A stretch of 6,136 bases of DNA, from positions 1 through 6,136 of the forward strand of contig JBEKEX010000160.1 in the NCBI GenBank assembly GCA_050013615.1. Direction: 5' to 3'. A program made the position numbers and the translations under genes. Shown one piece after another: positions 1 to 5,533 of this stretch (positions are counted from its first letter, which is position 1; every line of letters starts with the position of its first letter). This DNA comes from JBEKEX01 sp050013615 (GTDB taxonomy: Bacteria; Chloroflexota; Anaerolineae; Anaerolineales; Anaerolineaceae). Under the pieces are notes generated by a model. The model saw only the letters and a list, made by a program, of their open reading frames with translations, was not told where the DNA came from and ran no database searches.

Positions 1-2
1 GG

Positions 3-233
3 AAAGAAGCCGTTCAACTCGGTGCGGGGATGCTGGCGCGCAGTGAGGTGACCTTGATCCTCGCCAATGTGGGCCTGGACCAAAAGCTGCTGGATGGCAA
101 CAGTTTCTCGGCGTTGATTGGCGTCGTCGTTCTCACAACCTTGATCACACCGATTGCATTGCGGAGGCTCTATTCGACCCCATCTATGACCGAGCCTGCT
201 TTCGACCAACCGCCACCTCAGGAGGTGAAATGA
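3..233 (+). CDS. Cation:proton antiporter (Na+/H+ exchanger, CPA family), C-terminal fragment
   Basis: The gene is cut by the left window edge and only about 76 C-terminal residues are visible. The frame is open from base 3, and the first in-frame ATG at 30 is internal, not a start. The segment GAGMLARSEVTLILANVGL matches the conserved 'G-GM-xRGE-x-LI-A' block in the last membrane helices of bacterial Kef/NhaA-like Na+/H+ and K+/H+ exchangers. It is followed by a helix ending in TTLITPIALRRL, the usual last transmembrane segment, and a short polar, Pro-rich cytoplasmic tail. Members of this family exchange Na+ or K+ for protons across the inner membrane. Here the family's usual Arg-Gly-Glu reads Arg-Ser-Glu. 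The stop TGA (231-233) overlaps the next start by one or four bases, so the two genes are probably translationally coupled. The ion carried and any regulatory domain cannot be judged from this piece. Confidence 0.8.
   Translation, partial: KEAVQLGAGMLARSEVTLILANVGLDQKLLDGNSFSALIGVVVLTTLITPIALRRLYSTPSMTEPAFDQPPPQEVK
220..226 (+). promoter_or_regulatory. Ribosome binding site of the PII-like gene
   Basis: AGGAGGT is a near-perfect anti-16S match inside the last codons of the antiporter gene. Two consecutive ATG codons follow, at 230 and 233. Counting from AGGAGG, the second leaves 7 bases and the first only 4, so 233 is the better start. Confidence 0.75.
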
Positions 234-646
234 TGTATTGGGTACTTCTAGTTTTACATAAATTGGATTGCCTGAATGACGTGATGGCCGCTTGGGAGGA
301 AGCCGGGGTGACCGGAATTACCATTCTGCCCAGCATCGGGTTGGCCGGCTGGAAGCAAAAGAGCGCTTTGCGTGACGACTTGCCGCTGATCCCGGGGATG
401 GAAGATTTCGGGGAACACATGGAAGCCACCAACCGTACATTGTTTACATTGGTGGGAAGTGAAGAATTGGCTGATAAGGTGGTGGCAGCTACTCAAAGAA
501 TAGTCGGCGACCTCAATCTGCCCAACACGGGGGTCTTGGCTGTGTTGCCGGTGTTGAAAGTCTATGGCCTCGACCGGCACGACCCTCAGGCCGATGCCAG
601 CTCTCCGAAGAATGATACGGCGGCGGATAATGAATCCAGCCGATGA
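233..646 (+). CDS. PII-like (nitrogen regulatory P-II family fold) signalling protein coupled to the antiporter
   Basis: This encodes 137 residues from the preferred ATG; an in-frame ATG at 230 adds one. The order of segments fits the PII ferredoxin-like fold: strand VLLVLHKLD (4-12), helix DVMAAWEEAGVTG (16-28), strand ITILPSIGL (29-37), a polar excursion where the T-loop sits (about 38-67), strand RTLFTLVG (68-75), helix ELADKVVAATQRIVGDL (78-94) and strand GVLAVLPVLKVYGL (100-113). A hydrophilic tail of about 24 residues follows. PII proteins are trimeric sensors of ATP, ADP and other small ligands that often bind a neighbouring transporter, as GlnK does with AmtB and SbtB with SbtA. Overlap with the antiporter suggests the transporter is its partner, which is inference. 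The classical B-loop Gly-Asp-Gly-Lys and the uridylylated T-loop Tyr are absent, so this is not GlnB or GlnK. Ligand unknown. Confidence 0.7.
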   Translation: MYWVLLVLHKLDCLNDVMAAWEEAGVTGITILPSIGLAGWKQKSALRDDLPLIPGMEDFGEHMEATNRTLFTLVGSEELADKVVAATQRIVGDLNLPNTGVLAVLPVLKVYGLDRHDPQADASSPKNDTAADNESSR

Positions 647-660
647 TAGGATTATCCCCG
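621..660 (+). other. Inverted repeat at the 3' end of the PII-like gene
   Basis: GGATAAT (625-631) pairs with ATTATCC (651-657). With C624 bulged out, the stem extends through CGG (621-623) against CCG (658-660), giving ten pairs around a 19-base loop. It spans the stop codon at 644-646. No T-run follows, so it is not a standard intrinsic terminator. It may protect the 3' end of the antiporter/PII-like mRNA or act as a weak attenuator, or it may be chance. Confidence 0.3.
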
Positions 661-674
661 ATTAGGCTAAAACA

Positions 675-683
675 TGGTAAAAT
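675..683 (+). promoter_or_regulatory. Probable extended -10 promoter of rplI
   Basis: TGGTAAAAT reads as an extended -10 element: TG, one base, then TAAAAT at 678-683. No good -35 hexamer lies at the usual distance, as expected for extended -10 promoters. Transcription would begin near 690 and leave a leader of about 57 bases before rplI. Confidence 0.45.
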
Positions 684-704
684 CCTACGGCTTAGAGCGT
701 AGTA

Positions 705-738
705 CCCTTCGCTCGGCGAAATCTAATTAAAAGAAGGG
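705..738 (+). promoter_or_regulatory. Possible structured leader that could mask the rplI ribosome binding site
   Basis: CCCTTC (705-710) is the exact complement of the rplI Shine-Dalgarno stretch GAAGGG (733-738). TTCGC-TCG-GCGAA (708-720) forms a separate short hairpin that uses part of the same arm, so the two folds exclude each other. The arrangement resembles leaders in which translation is switched by RNA structure. It is short and could be chance. Confidence 0.25.
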
Positions 739-746
739 CTTGTGAA

Positions 747-1340
747 ATGAGAGTATTACTGATTAAAGACGTTTATAAGCTGGGGCACGCCGGTGACGTG
801 AAAAAAGTTGCCGACGGATACGGCCGAAACTACTTGATGACCATGGGGCTGGCCGTGCTGGCCACACCGGGTTCCCTCAAGCAGGTGGATCACATCCGTG
901 CCAAGGCAGCTGTCCAGCGCGCCGTGCTCAACAATGAGATGAGCGGCTTGGCAGAGCAAATGGCCGGTTTGGTGCTCAACTTCACCAGCAAAGCCGGCGA
1001 AACCGGCAAATTGTACGGCTCAATCACCACCCAGCAGATTGCAGATGCCGTCAACGAAAAGTTTGGCAGCAAGATCGATCACCGCCAGATCGAGATTCAA
1101 CCCATCCGCATGTTGGGCGAACACAAAGCACGCGTGCGCCTGACCATCGACTTGACTCCTGAAATCAAGATCAACGTCCTGCGCGAAGGCGAGGCAATTC
1201 CCGAAGCGGGCGCTACAGCCGGGGCTGCTACGGCGCCAGCTGTTACCGCACCCGCCGAAGAAGCTCCTGCTCCCGCTGCAGAAGCTCCTGCCCCTGATGT
1301 CGAAGCCACCGAGCCGACAGCAGAAACAAAAACCGAATAG
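747..1340 (+). CDS. rplI: 50S ribosomal protein bL9 (L9) with acidic C-terminal extension
   Basis: bL9 binds 23S rRNA through its N-terminal domain at the base of the L1 stalk, and its second domain projects from the ribosome and helps keep reading frame. The N-terminal domain (1-50) carries the complete family signature from Gly13 to Thr40: G-HA-G-DVKK-V-AD-GY-GR-NYL-MTM-G-L-A. A connecting helix (about 42-75) follows, then the C-terminal domain (about 76-148) with KLYGSIT and RMLGEHKARV. The usual family length is about 148-150 residues. Here 197 are encoded, the extra 49 or so being an Ala/Pro/Glu-rich, net acidic tail that looks disordered. GAAGGG lies 8 bases upstream of the ATG. A promoter-like element precedes the gene and a hairpin follows it, so it may be transcribed alone. 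Identity is secure; the role of the tail is unknown. Confidence 0.97.
   Translation: MRVLLIKDVYKLGHAGDVKKVADGYGRNYLMTMGLAVLATPGSLKQVDHIRAKAAVQRAVLNNEMSGLAEQMAGLVLNFTSKAGETGKLYGSITTQQIADAVNEKFGSKIDHRQIEIQPIRMLGEHKARVRLTIDLTPEIKINVLREGEAIPEAGATAGAATAPAVTAPAEEAPAPAAEAPAPDVEATEPTAETKTE
1260..1291 (+). repeat. Short direct repeat within the bL9 tail
   Basis: GAAGCTCCTGC occurs at 1260-1270 and 1281-1291, exactly seven codons apart, encoding the related units EAPAPAA and EAPAPDV. It suggests that the tail grew by in-frame duplication. Confidence 0.6.
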
Positions 1341-1363
1341 TTCTTTCGGTTCAACCTGACCAC

Positions 1364-1404
1364 AAACCGGCCGGTCGCAGCAAGGGCGAACAGCCGGTTT
1401 ATTC
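1364..1404 (+). terminator. Possible terminator after rplI
   Basis: AAACCGGC (1364-1371) pairs perfectly with GCCGGTTT (1393-1400) around a 21-base loop, and a T-rich stretch (ATTCTTAT) follows. The loop is long and the T-run broken, so termination may be only partial. The left arm is also part of the self-complementary ACCGGCCGGT (1366-1375). Confidence 0.4.
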
Positions 1405-1418
1405 TTATCAATCTCATT

Positions 1419-1424
1419 TATAAT
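1419..1424 (+). promoter_or_regulatory. Probable -10 box of the rodZ-like/rimO operon
   Basis: This is a perfect TATAAT in an AT-rich patch, 37 bases before the ATG at 1462, which gives a leader of about 30 bases. No convincing -35 hexamer lies at 16-18 bases upstream, where the bases belong to the preceding hairpin. AGGA at 1454-1457 is a modest ribosome binding site close to the ATG. Confidence 0.5.
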
Positions 1425-1461
1425 TGCAGAGAAGTATCTAACTTATTGGAAACAGGAATCC

Positions 1462-3045
1462 ATGGCTCCAACTGTTGGTGAACAATTAAAGGCGGCCCGT
1501 GAGCAACGCCACTTGAGTCTCGAAGAAGCGGTAAGCAATACCCATATCCGCTTGCAATTCTTGAAGGCGCTCGAAGAAAACCATCTGGATGAACTGGCTT
1601 CCAAAGCGCAAGCCCGCGGGTTCATCCGTCTTTATGCCTCTTTTCTGGGTATCCCCATCCAACCACTTTTAGATGCTTTGGAAGAGAAGCCTCCCCTGGA
1701 ACCTGCGCTTGCTCCCGAAGACGTAGAGCAGCCTTCATCTGCACAGACAATCGAAGAAACGCCAAGCGCCCAGTATGAGGAAATTCTTGGCAGCGAAGAA
1801 GAGGCAATACCTGAATTCGCGCCTATCGTGGAACCGGATTACCAGACCATCTACCGTGAGATCGGTCTGCAACTTCGTCAGCGGCGCGAGGCGCTCAGTC
1901 TCTCACTGGATGATATCAGTCTGCATACCCGCCTCAAGAAAAATGTGCTCGAAATCTTGGAAGAAGGCCAATTCGATTCGCTGCCTTCGCCGGTCCAAGC
2001 GCGCGGTCTGCTGAATAACTATGCCAAATTCCTCAACCTCGATGTTGAAGTATTGCTGTTGCACTTTGCCGAAGCCTTACAACTGAAACGGGTGATCCAG
2101 CCAAAGCCAGTCGTTCAGCTCAAGCGTAGCACCCCTAAAGCAGAAGCAGCAAAACCCATTGCATCAACTATTGTGCCCACGGTTTTGTCGACCTTCCAAA
2201 ATAAAACCTCCGAGTGGGTGGCGGCTTTAAGCAAAAAACTCCACCCGCTCACCGATAAAGTCCAAGCGGCAGTCAGCCGCATCAGGCCGGTCAGCCAAAA
2301 GGCCAGCCCTATTGCGCCGCCAATCAAACCGAGTGCCAATCAAACTGAACCGCTGGTGGCAAAGGTCAAATTGCCGGATTCGTGGCGTCGTTTCATCACC
2401 CCCGACCTGATAACGGGTGCTTTCTTGATCCTGATTTTGTTCGGCTTCCTTTTTTGGGCAGTCACTCAATTGGTCAACTGGCAAGCAAGCCTACCGAATG
2501 CCACACCCTCTCCGGTGGCCGATATCCTGCTCGCTACTCAAACCATCACCGGCACACCGGGTGCGGCCAGTTCTCCTCAAGCTACCAATCTTAGCGTACC
2601 TACTACTGCCGCAAATGGTGGGCTGGCGGTGAATGCAACCATCGCTGCCACCCTGCCTGCCGGTCCTACCCTCCCCGTACAGATATCCATCATCGCCAAC
2701 CAACGTGCCTATTTGGACATCAAAACCGATGGAAACGAGAAATTTACGGGGCGAGTCTTGCCGGGGAACGCTTACGAATTTGGTGCCTATAAAAGCATAG
2801 AATTGACCACCGGCAATGGGGCCGCCCTCAGGGTCATCTACAATCAACAGGATTTGGGCATCGTGGGCAATTTTGGCCAGGACGTCCACCTGATATTCAC
2901 TCAACAGGGAATGGCGACCCCGACACCGGCGGCTTCTCCAACGGCCACGCGAACGCCGACACCGACCATAACCTTACCCGCCACGCTGACGCTCCAGCCC
3001 TCACCTACTGCACCCACGCCAACCGTGACCCCATACGTTCCATAA
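1462..3045 (+). CDS. RodZ-like membrane protein with two tandem HTH domains and a DUF4115-like C-terminal domain
   Basis: RodZ anchors MreB filaments to the inner membrane and helps maintain rod shape. The 527 residues show two RodZ-type HTH_25 domains, at about 5-70 and 133-203. Each starts with G-x-QL-x(3)-RE and ends with a QARG-containing block (QARGFIRLYASFLGI and QARGLLNNYAKFLNL) typical of RodZ. An acidic linker (71-130) separates them. A basic, Pro-rich cytoplasmic linker (210-312) leads to one transmembrane helix (about 315-338: LITGAFLILILFGFLFWAV). Outside the cell lie a Ser/Thr/Pro linker, a beta-rich domain resembling RodZ DUF4115 (about 404-480) and a Thr/Pro-rich tail (485-527). 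E. coli RodZ is about 337 residues with one HTH, so the duplication and tail are unusual. The gene is one base upstream of rimO and probably co-transcribed with it. A transcription-factor role is unlikely given the membrane anchor and RodZ-like layout. Confidence 0.85.
   Translation: MAPTVGEQLKAAREQRHLSLEEAVSNTHIRLQFLKALEENHLDELASKAQARGFIRLYASFLGIPIQPLLDALEEKPPLEPALAPEDVEQPSSAQTIEETPSAQYEEILGSEEEAIPEFAPIVEPDYQTIYREIGLQLRQRREALSLSLDDISLHTRLKKNVLEILEEGQFDSLPSPVQARGLLNNYAKFLNLDVEVLLLHFAEALQLKRVIQPKPVVQLKRSTPKAEAAKPIASTIVPTVLSTFQNKTSEWVAALSKKLHPLTDKVQAAVSRIRPVSQKASPIAPPIKPSANQTEPLVAKVKLPDSWRRFITPDLITGAFLILILFGFLFWAVTQLVNWQASLPNATPSPVADILLATQTITGTPGAASSPQATNLSVPTTAANGGLAVNATIAATLPAGPTLPVQISIIANQRAYLDIKTDGNEKFTGRVLPGNAYEFGAYKSIELTTGNGAALRVIYNQQDLGIVGNFGQDVHLIFTQQGMATPTPAASPTATRTPTPTITLPATLTLQPSPTAPTPTVTPYVP
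2914..3042 (+). repeat. Low-complexity Thr/Pro-rich coding tail of the RodZ-like protein
   Basis: Residues 485-527 consist almost entirely of Thr, Pro, Ala and Ser in irregular TPTP-type units. The segment lies outside the membrane and is probably an extended, disordered stalk that may touch or be attached to the envelope. Confidence 0.6.
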
Positions 3046-3046
3046 T

Positions 3047-4375
3047 ATGCCAGACAAAACGTTTTACTTGCTCTCCTTGGGATGCGCCAAGAACACAGTC
3101 GATTCGGATTCGATGGCCGCCTTGTTGTACGGCGATGGTTATGCACCCGTGGACAAACCCGGCCGTGCCGATGTTCTGATCGTCAACACCTGCGGATTCA
3201 TCCAGCCGGCGCGTGAAGAATCATTGAAAATGCTGAGAAAGCTGGCGAAAAACAAGAAGAATGGTCAGGTGCTCATCGCTGCCGGCTGTTTGACCGAACG
3301 GTATCGGCAGCAGATTGCCGAGCAAGTCAGCGGCATCGACGGTATCTTGGGCACGCGGCGTTGGATGGACATCCTGGACGTGATCCATGCCGTCCGCCCC
3401 GGCCAGCCTCACCCGCTCTACCACCTGCCGGAAACGCCAACCATCGGCCTGGACGAACACGGGGTCTTGCGGGCTTCCATCCAGGGCGGCAGCGCCTATT
3501 TGAAAATTGCGGATGGCTGCCGGCGGCCTTGTGCATTTTGTGCCATCCCGCTGATCAAAGGCACCGCGGTCAGCCGGCCTGTCAGCGCCATCCTCGACGA
3601 AGCCCGCCAATTGCAAAAGATGGACATCCAGGAATTGATCTTGATCGCCCAAGACACCACCGATTATGGGCACGACCTGGGGGTCAAAGATGGCCTGGCT
3701 AAATTGCTGGAACAACTCGTCCAAGCTGCACCCGAGATACCCTGGATACGCATCCTCTATGCATACCCCGGTTACGTCACCGATTCTTTGATCGAAGTCA
3801 TGGCAAACAATCATCAGATCCTGCCCTACCTGGACATTCCCCTCCAACATGCCCACCCCGATGTGTTGCGCCGCATGAAACGTCCCGCCGACGTCGAATG
3901 GGTTTATCGCACGCTGGCGAAGATGCGCCGAGCTATCCCCAATCTGGCGCTGCGCACCACGTTCATCGTTGGCTACCCCGGCGAGACCGAAGCCGAATTC
4001 CAAACACTGATGGACTTTATCTCTGAGATCAAGTTCGACCACGTGGGCGTGTTCCCATTCTCATTCGAACTGGGCACGGCCAGTGAGTCGTTGGGTGACC
4101 CCATCCCCGATGAAGTAAAAAATGAGCGCACGGCAAGATTAATGGAGCTTCAAGAAAGCATTTCGCTTGCCAAAAACCAGACCCTGGTGGGAAAAACACT
4201 GGATATCCTTATCGAAGGGAATGACAAGGATATTTCGATTGGCCGCAGTTATCGAGATGCGCCGGAGATCGATGGCCTGACCATCATCGAGGGACAAGCG
4301 CCTGTCGGAAAGATCGTGAAGACGCGTATCACCGGTGCCATGGTGCACGATCTCAGCGGCCAATTAGTTGAGTGA
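3047..4375 (+). CDS. rimO: Ribosomal protein uS12 methylthiotransferase RimO
   Basis: RimO is a radical-SAM enzyme with two 4Fe-4S clusters that adds a methylthio group to the conserved aspartate of ribosomal protein uS12. All parts are present in 442 residues, the normal length. The N-terminal MTTase domain has cluster cysteines C13 (SLGCAKNTVDSD), C49 (VNTCGF) and C81 (AAGCLTERY). The radical-SAM core has C158, C162 and C165 in ADGCRRPCAFC. YLDIPLQHAHPDVLRRMKRP (261-280) and GRSYRDAPEIDG (399-410) are RimO hallmarks that set it apart from the tRNA enzymes MiaB and MtaB. A C-terminal TRAM domain (about 378-440) binds the substrate. The ATG follows the RodZ-like stop after one base and has no visible Shine-Dalgarno sequence, so initiation probably depends on coupling to the upstream gene. 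The gene ends just before a strong terminator. Confidence 0.96.
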   Translation: MPDKTFYLLSLGCAKNTVDSDSMAALLYGDGYAPVDKPGRADVLIVNTCGFIQPAREESLKMLRKLAKNKKNGQVLIAAGCLTERYRQQIAEQVSGIDGILGTRRWMDILDVIHAVRPGQPHPLYHLPETPTIGLDEHGVLRASIQGGSAYLKIADGCRRPCAFCAIPLIKGTAVSRPVSAILDEARQLQKMDIQELILIAQDTTDYGHDLGVKDGLAKLLEQLVQAAPEIPWIRILYAYPGYVTDSLIEVMANNHQILPYLDIPLQHAHPDVLRRMKRPADVEWVYRTLAKMRRAIPNLALRTTFIVGYPGETEAEFQTLMDFISEIKFDHVGVFPFSFELGTASESLGDPIPDEVKNERTARLMELQESISLAKNQTLVGKTLDILIEGNDKDISIGRSYRDAPEIDGLTIIEGQAPVGKIVKTRITGAMVHDLSGQLVE

Positions 4376-4378
4376 TTA

Positions 4379-4416
4379 AGAAACGCTCCCGGATAGTCCG
4401 GGAGCGTTTCTGTTTT
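4379..4416. terminator. Shared intrinsic terminator between convergent rimO and the TPR-like gene
   Basis: AGAAACGCTCCCGGA (4379-4393) and TCCGGGAGCGTTTCT (4397-4411) form a perfect 15-bp stem with a three-base loop, TAG. On the plus strand GTTTT follows. On the minus strand the stem ends in GTTTCT and continues TAATC, so it can act in both directions. It occupies most of the 52 bases between the two facing stop codons. Confidence 0.9.
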
Positions 4417-4427
4417 CATGAATTTAT

Positions 4428-5513
4428 TTAGGGCGTTGGGGTTTCCGTTGGTGGCACATCTGTCGGTGCCTCAGTCGTCGGTGCGACTTCTGTCGTTGCC
4501 GCCGGCACAGGTGTCTTCGTGGCCGGAGGATGACACTTATTATTGGCATCATTGATAATGTTTGCCAAATTATTAACCGTTCGTCCATATTGATTGGCGA
4601 CGTTCTGTGCGTTTTGGTATTGATCCAAGGCTTTACACCAATCATTTTGATTCATCAACGCATCGCCATAGCTCAAAGAAGCATCGATGAAACGGCTATA
4701 GGCCGGGGTTCCGGAGCTATCCATCAAGTAAGGCAACTGTAAATACACCTGGTTCAGTTGATCGACCACTTTCGGCCAATTAACCGCCCATTGGGACAAG
4801 GCATTCAGGTAGCTTTCTGCCCATTGCCGGGCATTGATGGCTTCCCGATCCAAAGGGGCAAATTTTTCAGCAAGCGCCAAATTGAACAAGCCCTGTTCCA
4901 ACTGGCCGCCGGTGACGTTGGTCTTGGCGTTGCCCAATATTTGGTCCACCCCGCGCATGCGCAAGGTAATATAAAGCAAATCATCCACTTGCACAGGCTT
5001 GTAGGTTATATCCTTGTTGCGCAATTGGATGAGCACAGCCAGTGCACTTTGCCAATCTTTATTGAGCATGTCTTGCTGTGCCTGGCTGAATATATCATCG
5101 GTGCTGCTTCCAGCCGGAACCACTGCCTGGGTTGGCGTAGGTGCCGCTGTTGGGGTCTTTGCCAATGCCAACTGAAGTTGAACGGCCGCCAGCTTATCGA
5201 CCAGGCCTGGGTAATTAGGATCAAGCTGCAACACATAGGTGAATTGCACATTCGCCAGGTCGTAATTCTTTTGATCCATTTCCTGAACGCCATATTGAAA
5301 ATGCTGAGCCGCCACTTGTGCGACTTCGGTCGCCTGGGCTGACACACGCTGCTGGACACCATTTAAATAACCAAGCCCTACTCCACCGGCGAGCAAAACG
5401 ATAAAAATCCCCACCCCTAGTAGAACCCATGGCCAGCGCCTGGGTTTTTGTTTTTTCTCCTCGGGTGGAAGCTCATTGATTGTAGTTATGTCAGAATCAT
5501 TCGGAGTAGACAT
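4428..5513 (-). CDS. Membrane-anchored extracytoplasmic TPR-like repeat protein, function unknown
   Basis: The gene encodes 361 residues from the ATG at 5513-5511; a GTG two codons earlier (5519) is the only alternative nearby. An acidic then basic N-terminus (KKQKPRR, 20-26) leads into one transmembrane helix (about 29-50), an N-in orientation with the rest outside. Helical repeat pairs with TPR character lie at about 68-101 (ending VLQLDPNYPG), 141-168 (DWQSALAVLIQLRN) and 281-309 (DWCKALDQYQNAQNVA). A Thr/Pro/Ala linker (120-136) separates the first from the others. Cys293 and Cys327, the only cysteines, could form a disulfide. The tail (329-361) is rich in Thr, Pro, Ala and Glu. The gene lies 20 bases after murJ and has its own -10 box. 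A scaffold role in envelope assembly is plausible from repeats and context only. I do not recognise a named family. Confidence 0.8.
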   Translation of the reverse strand: MSTPNDSDITTINELPPEEKKQKPRRWPWVLLGVGIFIVLLAGGVGLGYLNGVQQRVSAQATEVAQVAAQHFQYGVQEMDQKNYDLANVQFTYVLQLDPNYPGLVDKLAAVQLQLALAKTPTAAPTPTQAVVPAGSSTDDIFSQAQQDMLNKDWQSALAVLIQLRNKDITYKPVQVDDLLYITLRMRGVDQILGNAKTNVTGGQLEQGLFNLALAEKFAPLDREAINARQWAESYLNALSQWAVNWPKVVDQLNQVYLQLPYLMDSSGTPAYSRFIDASLSYGDALMNQNDWCKALDQYQNAQNVANQYGRTVNNLANIINDANNKCHPPATKTPVPAATTEVAPTTEAPTDVPPTETPTP

Positions 5514-5520
5514 AGGCACA

Positions 5521-5526
5521 ATTATA
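5521..5526 (-). promoter_or_regulatory. -10 box of the TPR-like gene, positioned for a leaderless transcript
   Basis: The minus strand reads TATAAT in the 20-base gap after the murJ stop. Seven bases separate it from the A of the ATG at 5513, the usual distance from a -10 box to the transcription start. No Shine-Dalgarno sequence fits in that space. The -35 region would lie inside the murJ coding end and is weak. Confidence 0.55.
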
Positions 5527-5533
5527 CCGTAAT

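Noticed and set aside
230..580. Minus-strand frames opposite the PII-like gene (184-432 and 254-580)
   Set aside because: Both are antisense to a gene with a strong Shine-Dalgarno site and a recognisable fold, and their translations show no domain.
1331..1351. AACCGAA/TTCGGTT hairpin over the rplI stop codon considered as a terminator
   Set aside because: The seven-pair stem is followed by CAACCTG with no T-run; the hairpin at 1364-1400 is a better candidate.
1097..1417. 106-codon minus-strand frame rich in Ala and Gly opposite the bL9 tail
   Set aside because: Its composition is the mirror of the low-complexity bL9 tail codons, and no start signal is seen.
1462..2100. RodZ-like gene considered as a phage-type or XRE transcriptional regulator
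   Set aside because: The HTH domains end in the RodZ-type QARG block and are followed by a membrane helix and an extracytoplasmic DUF4115-like domain, which fits RodZ better than a soluble repressor.
3221..4042. 273-codon open frame on the minus strand inside rimO
   Set aside because: It lies entirely antisense to a well-conserved RimO with all catalytic motifs. Its translation shows no recognisable domain, so it is a shadow of the rimO codon pattern.
4758..5342. 194-codon open frame on the plus strand opposite the TPR-like gene
   Set aside because: The minus-strand protein has a membrane anchor, repeats, a promoter and a terminator. The plus-strand frame has no ribosome binding site, and its translation shows no coherent domain.
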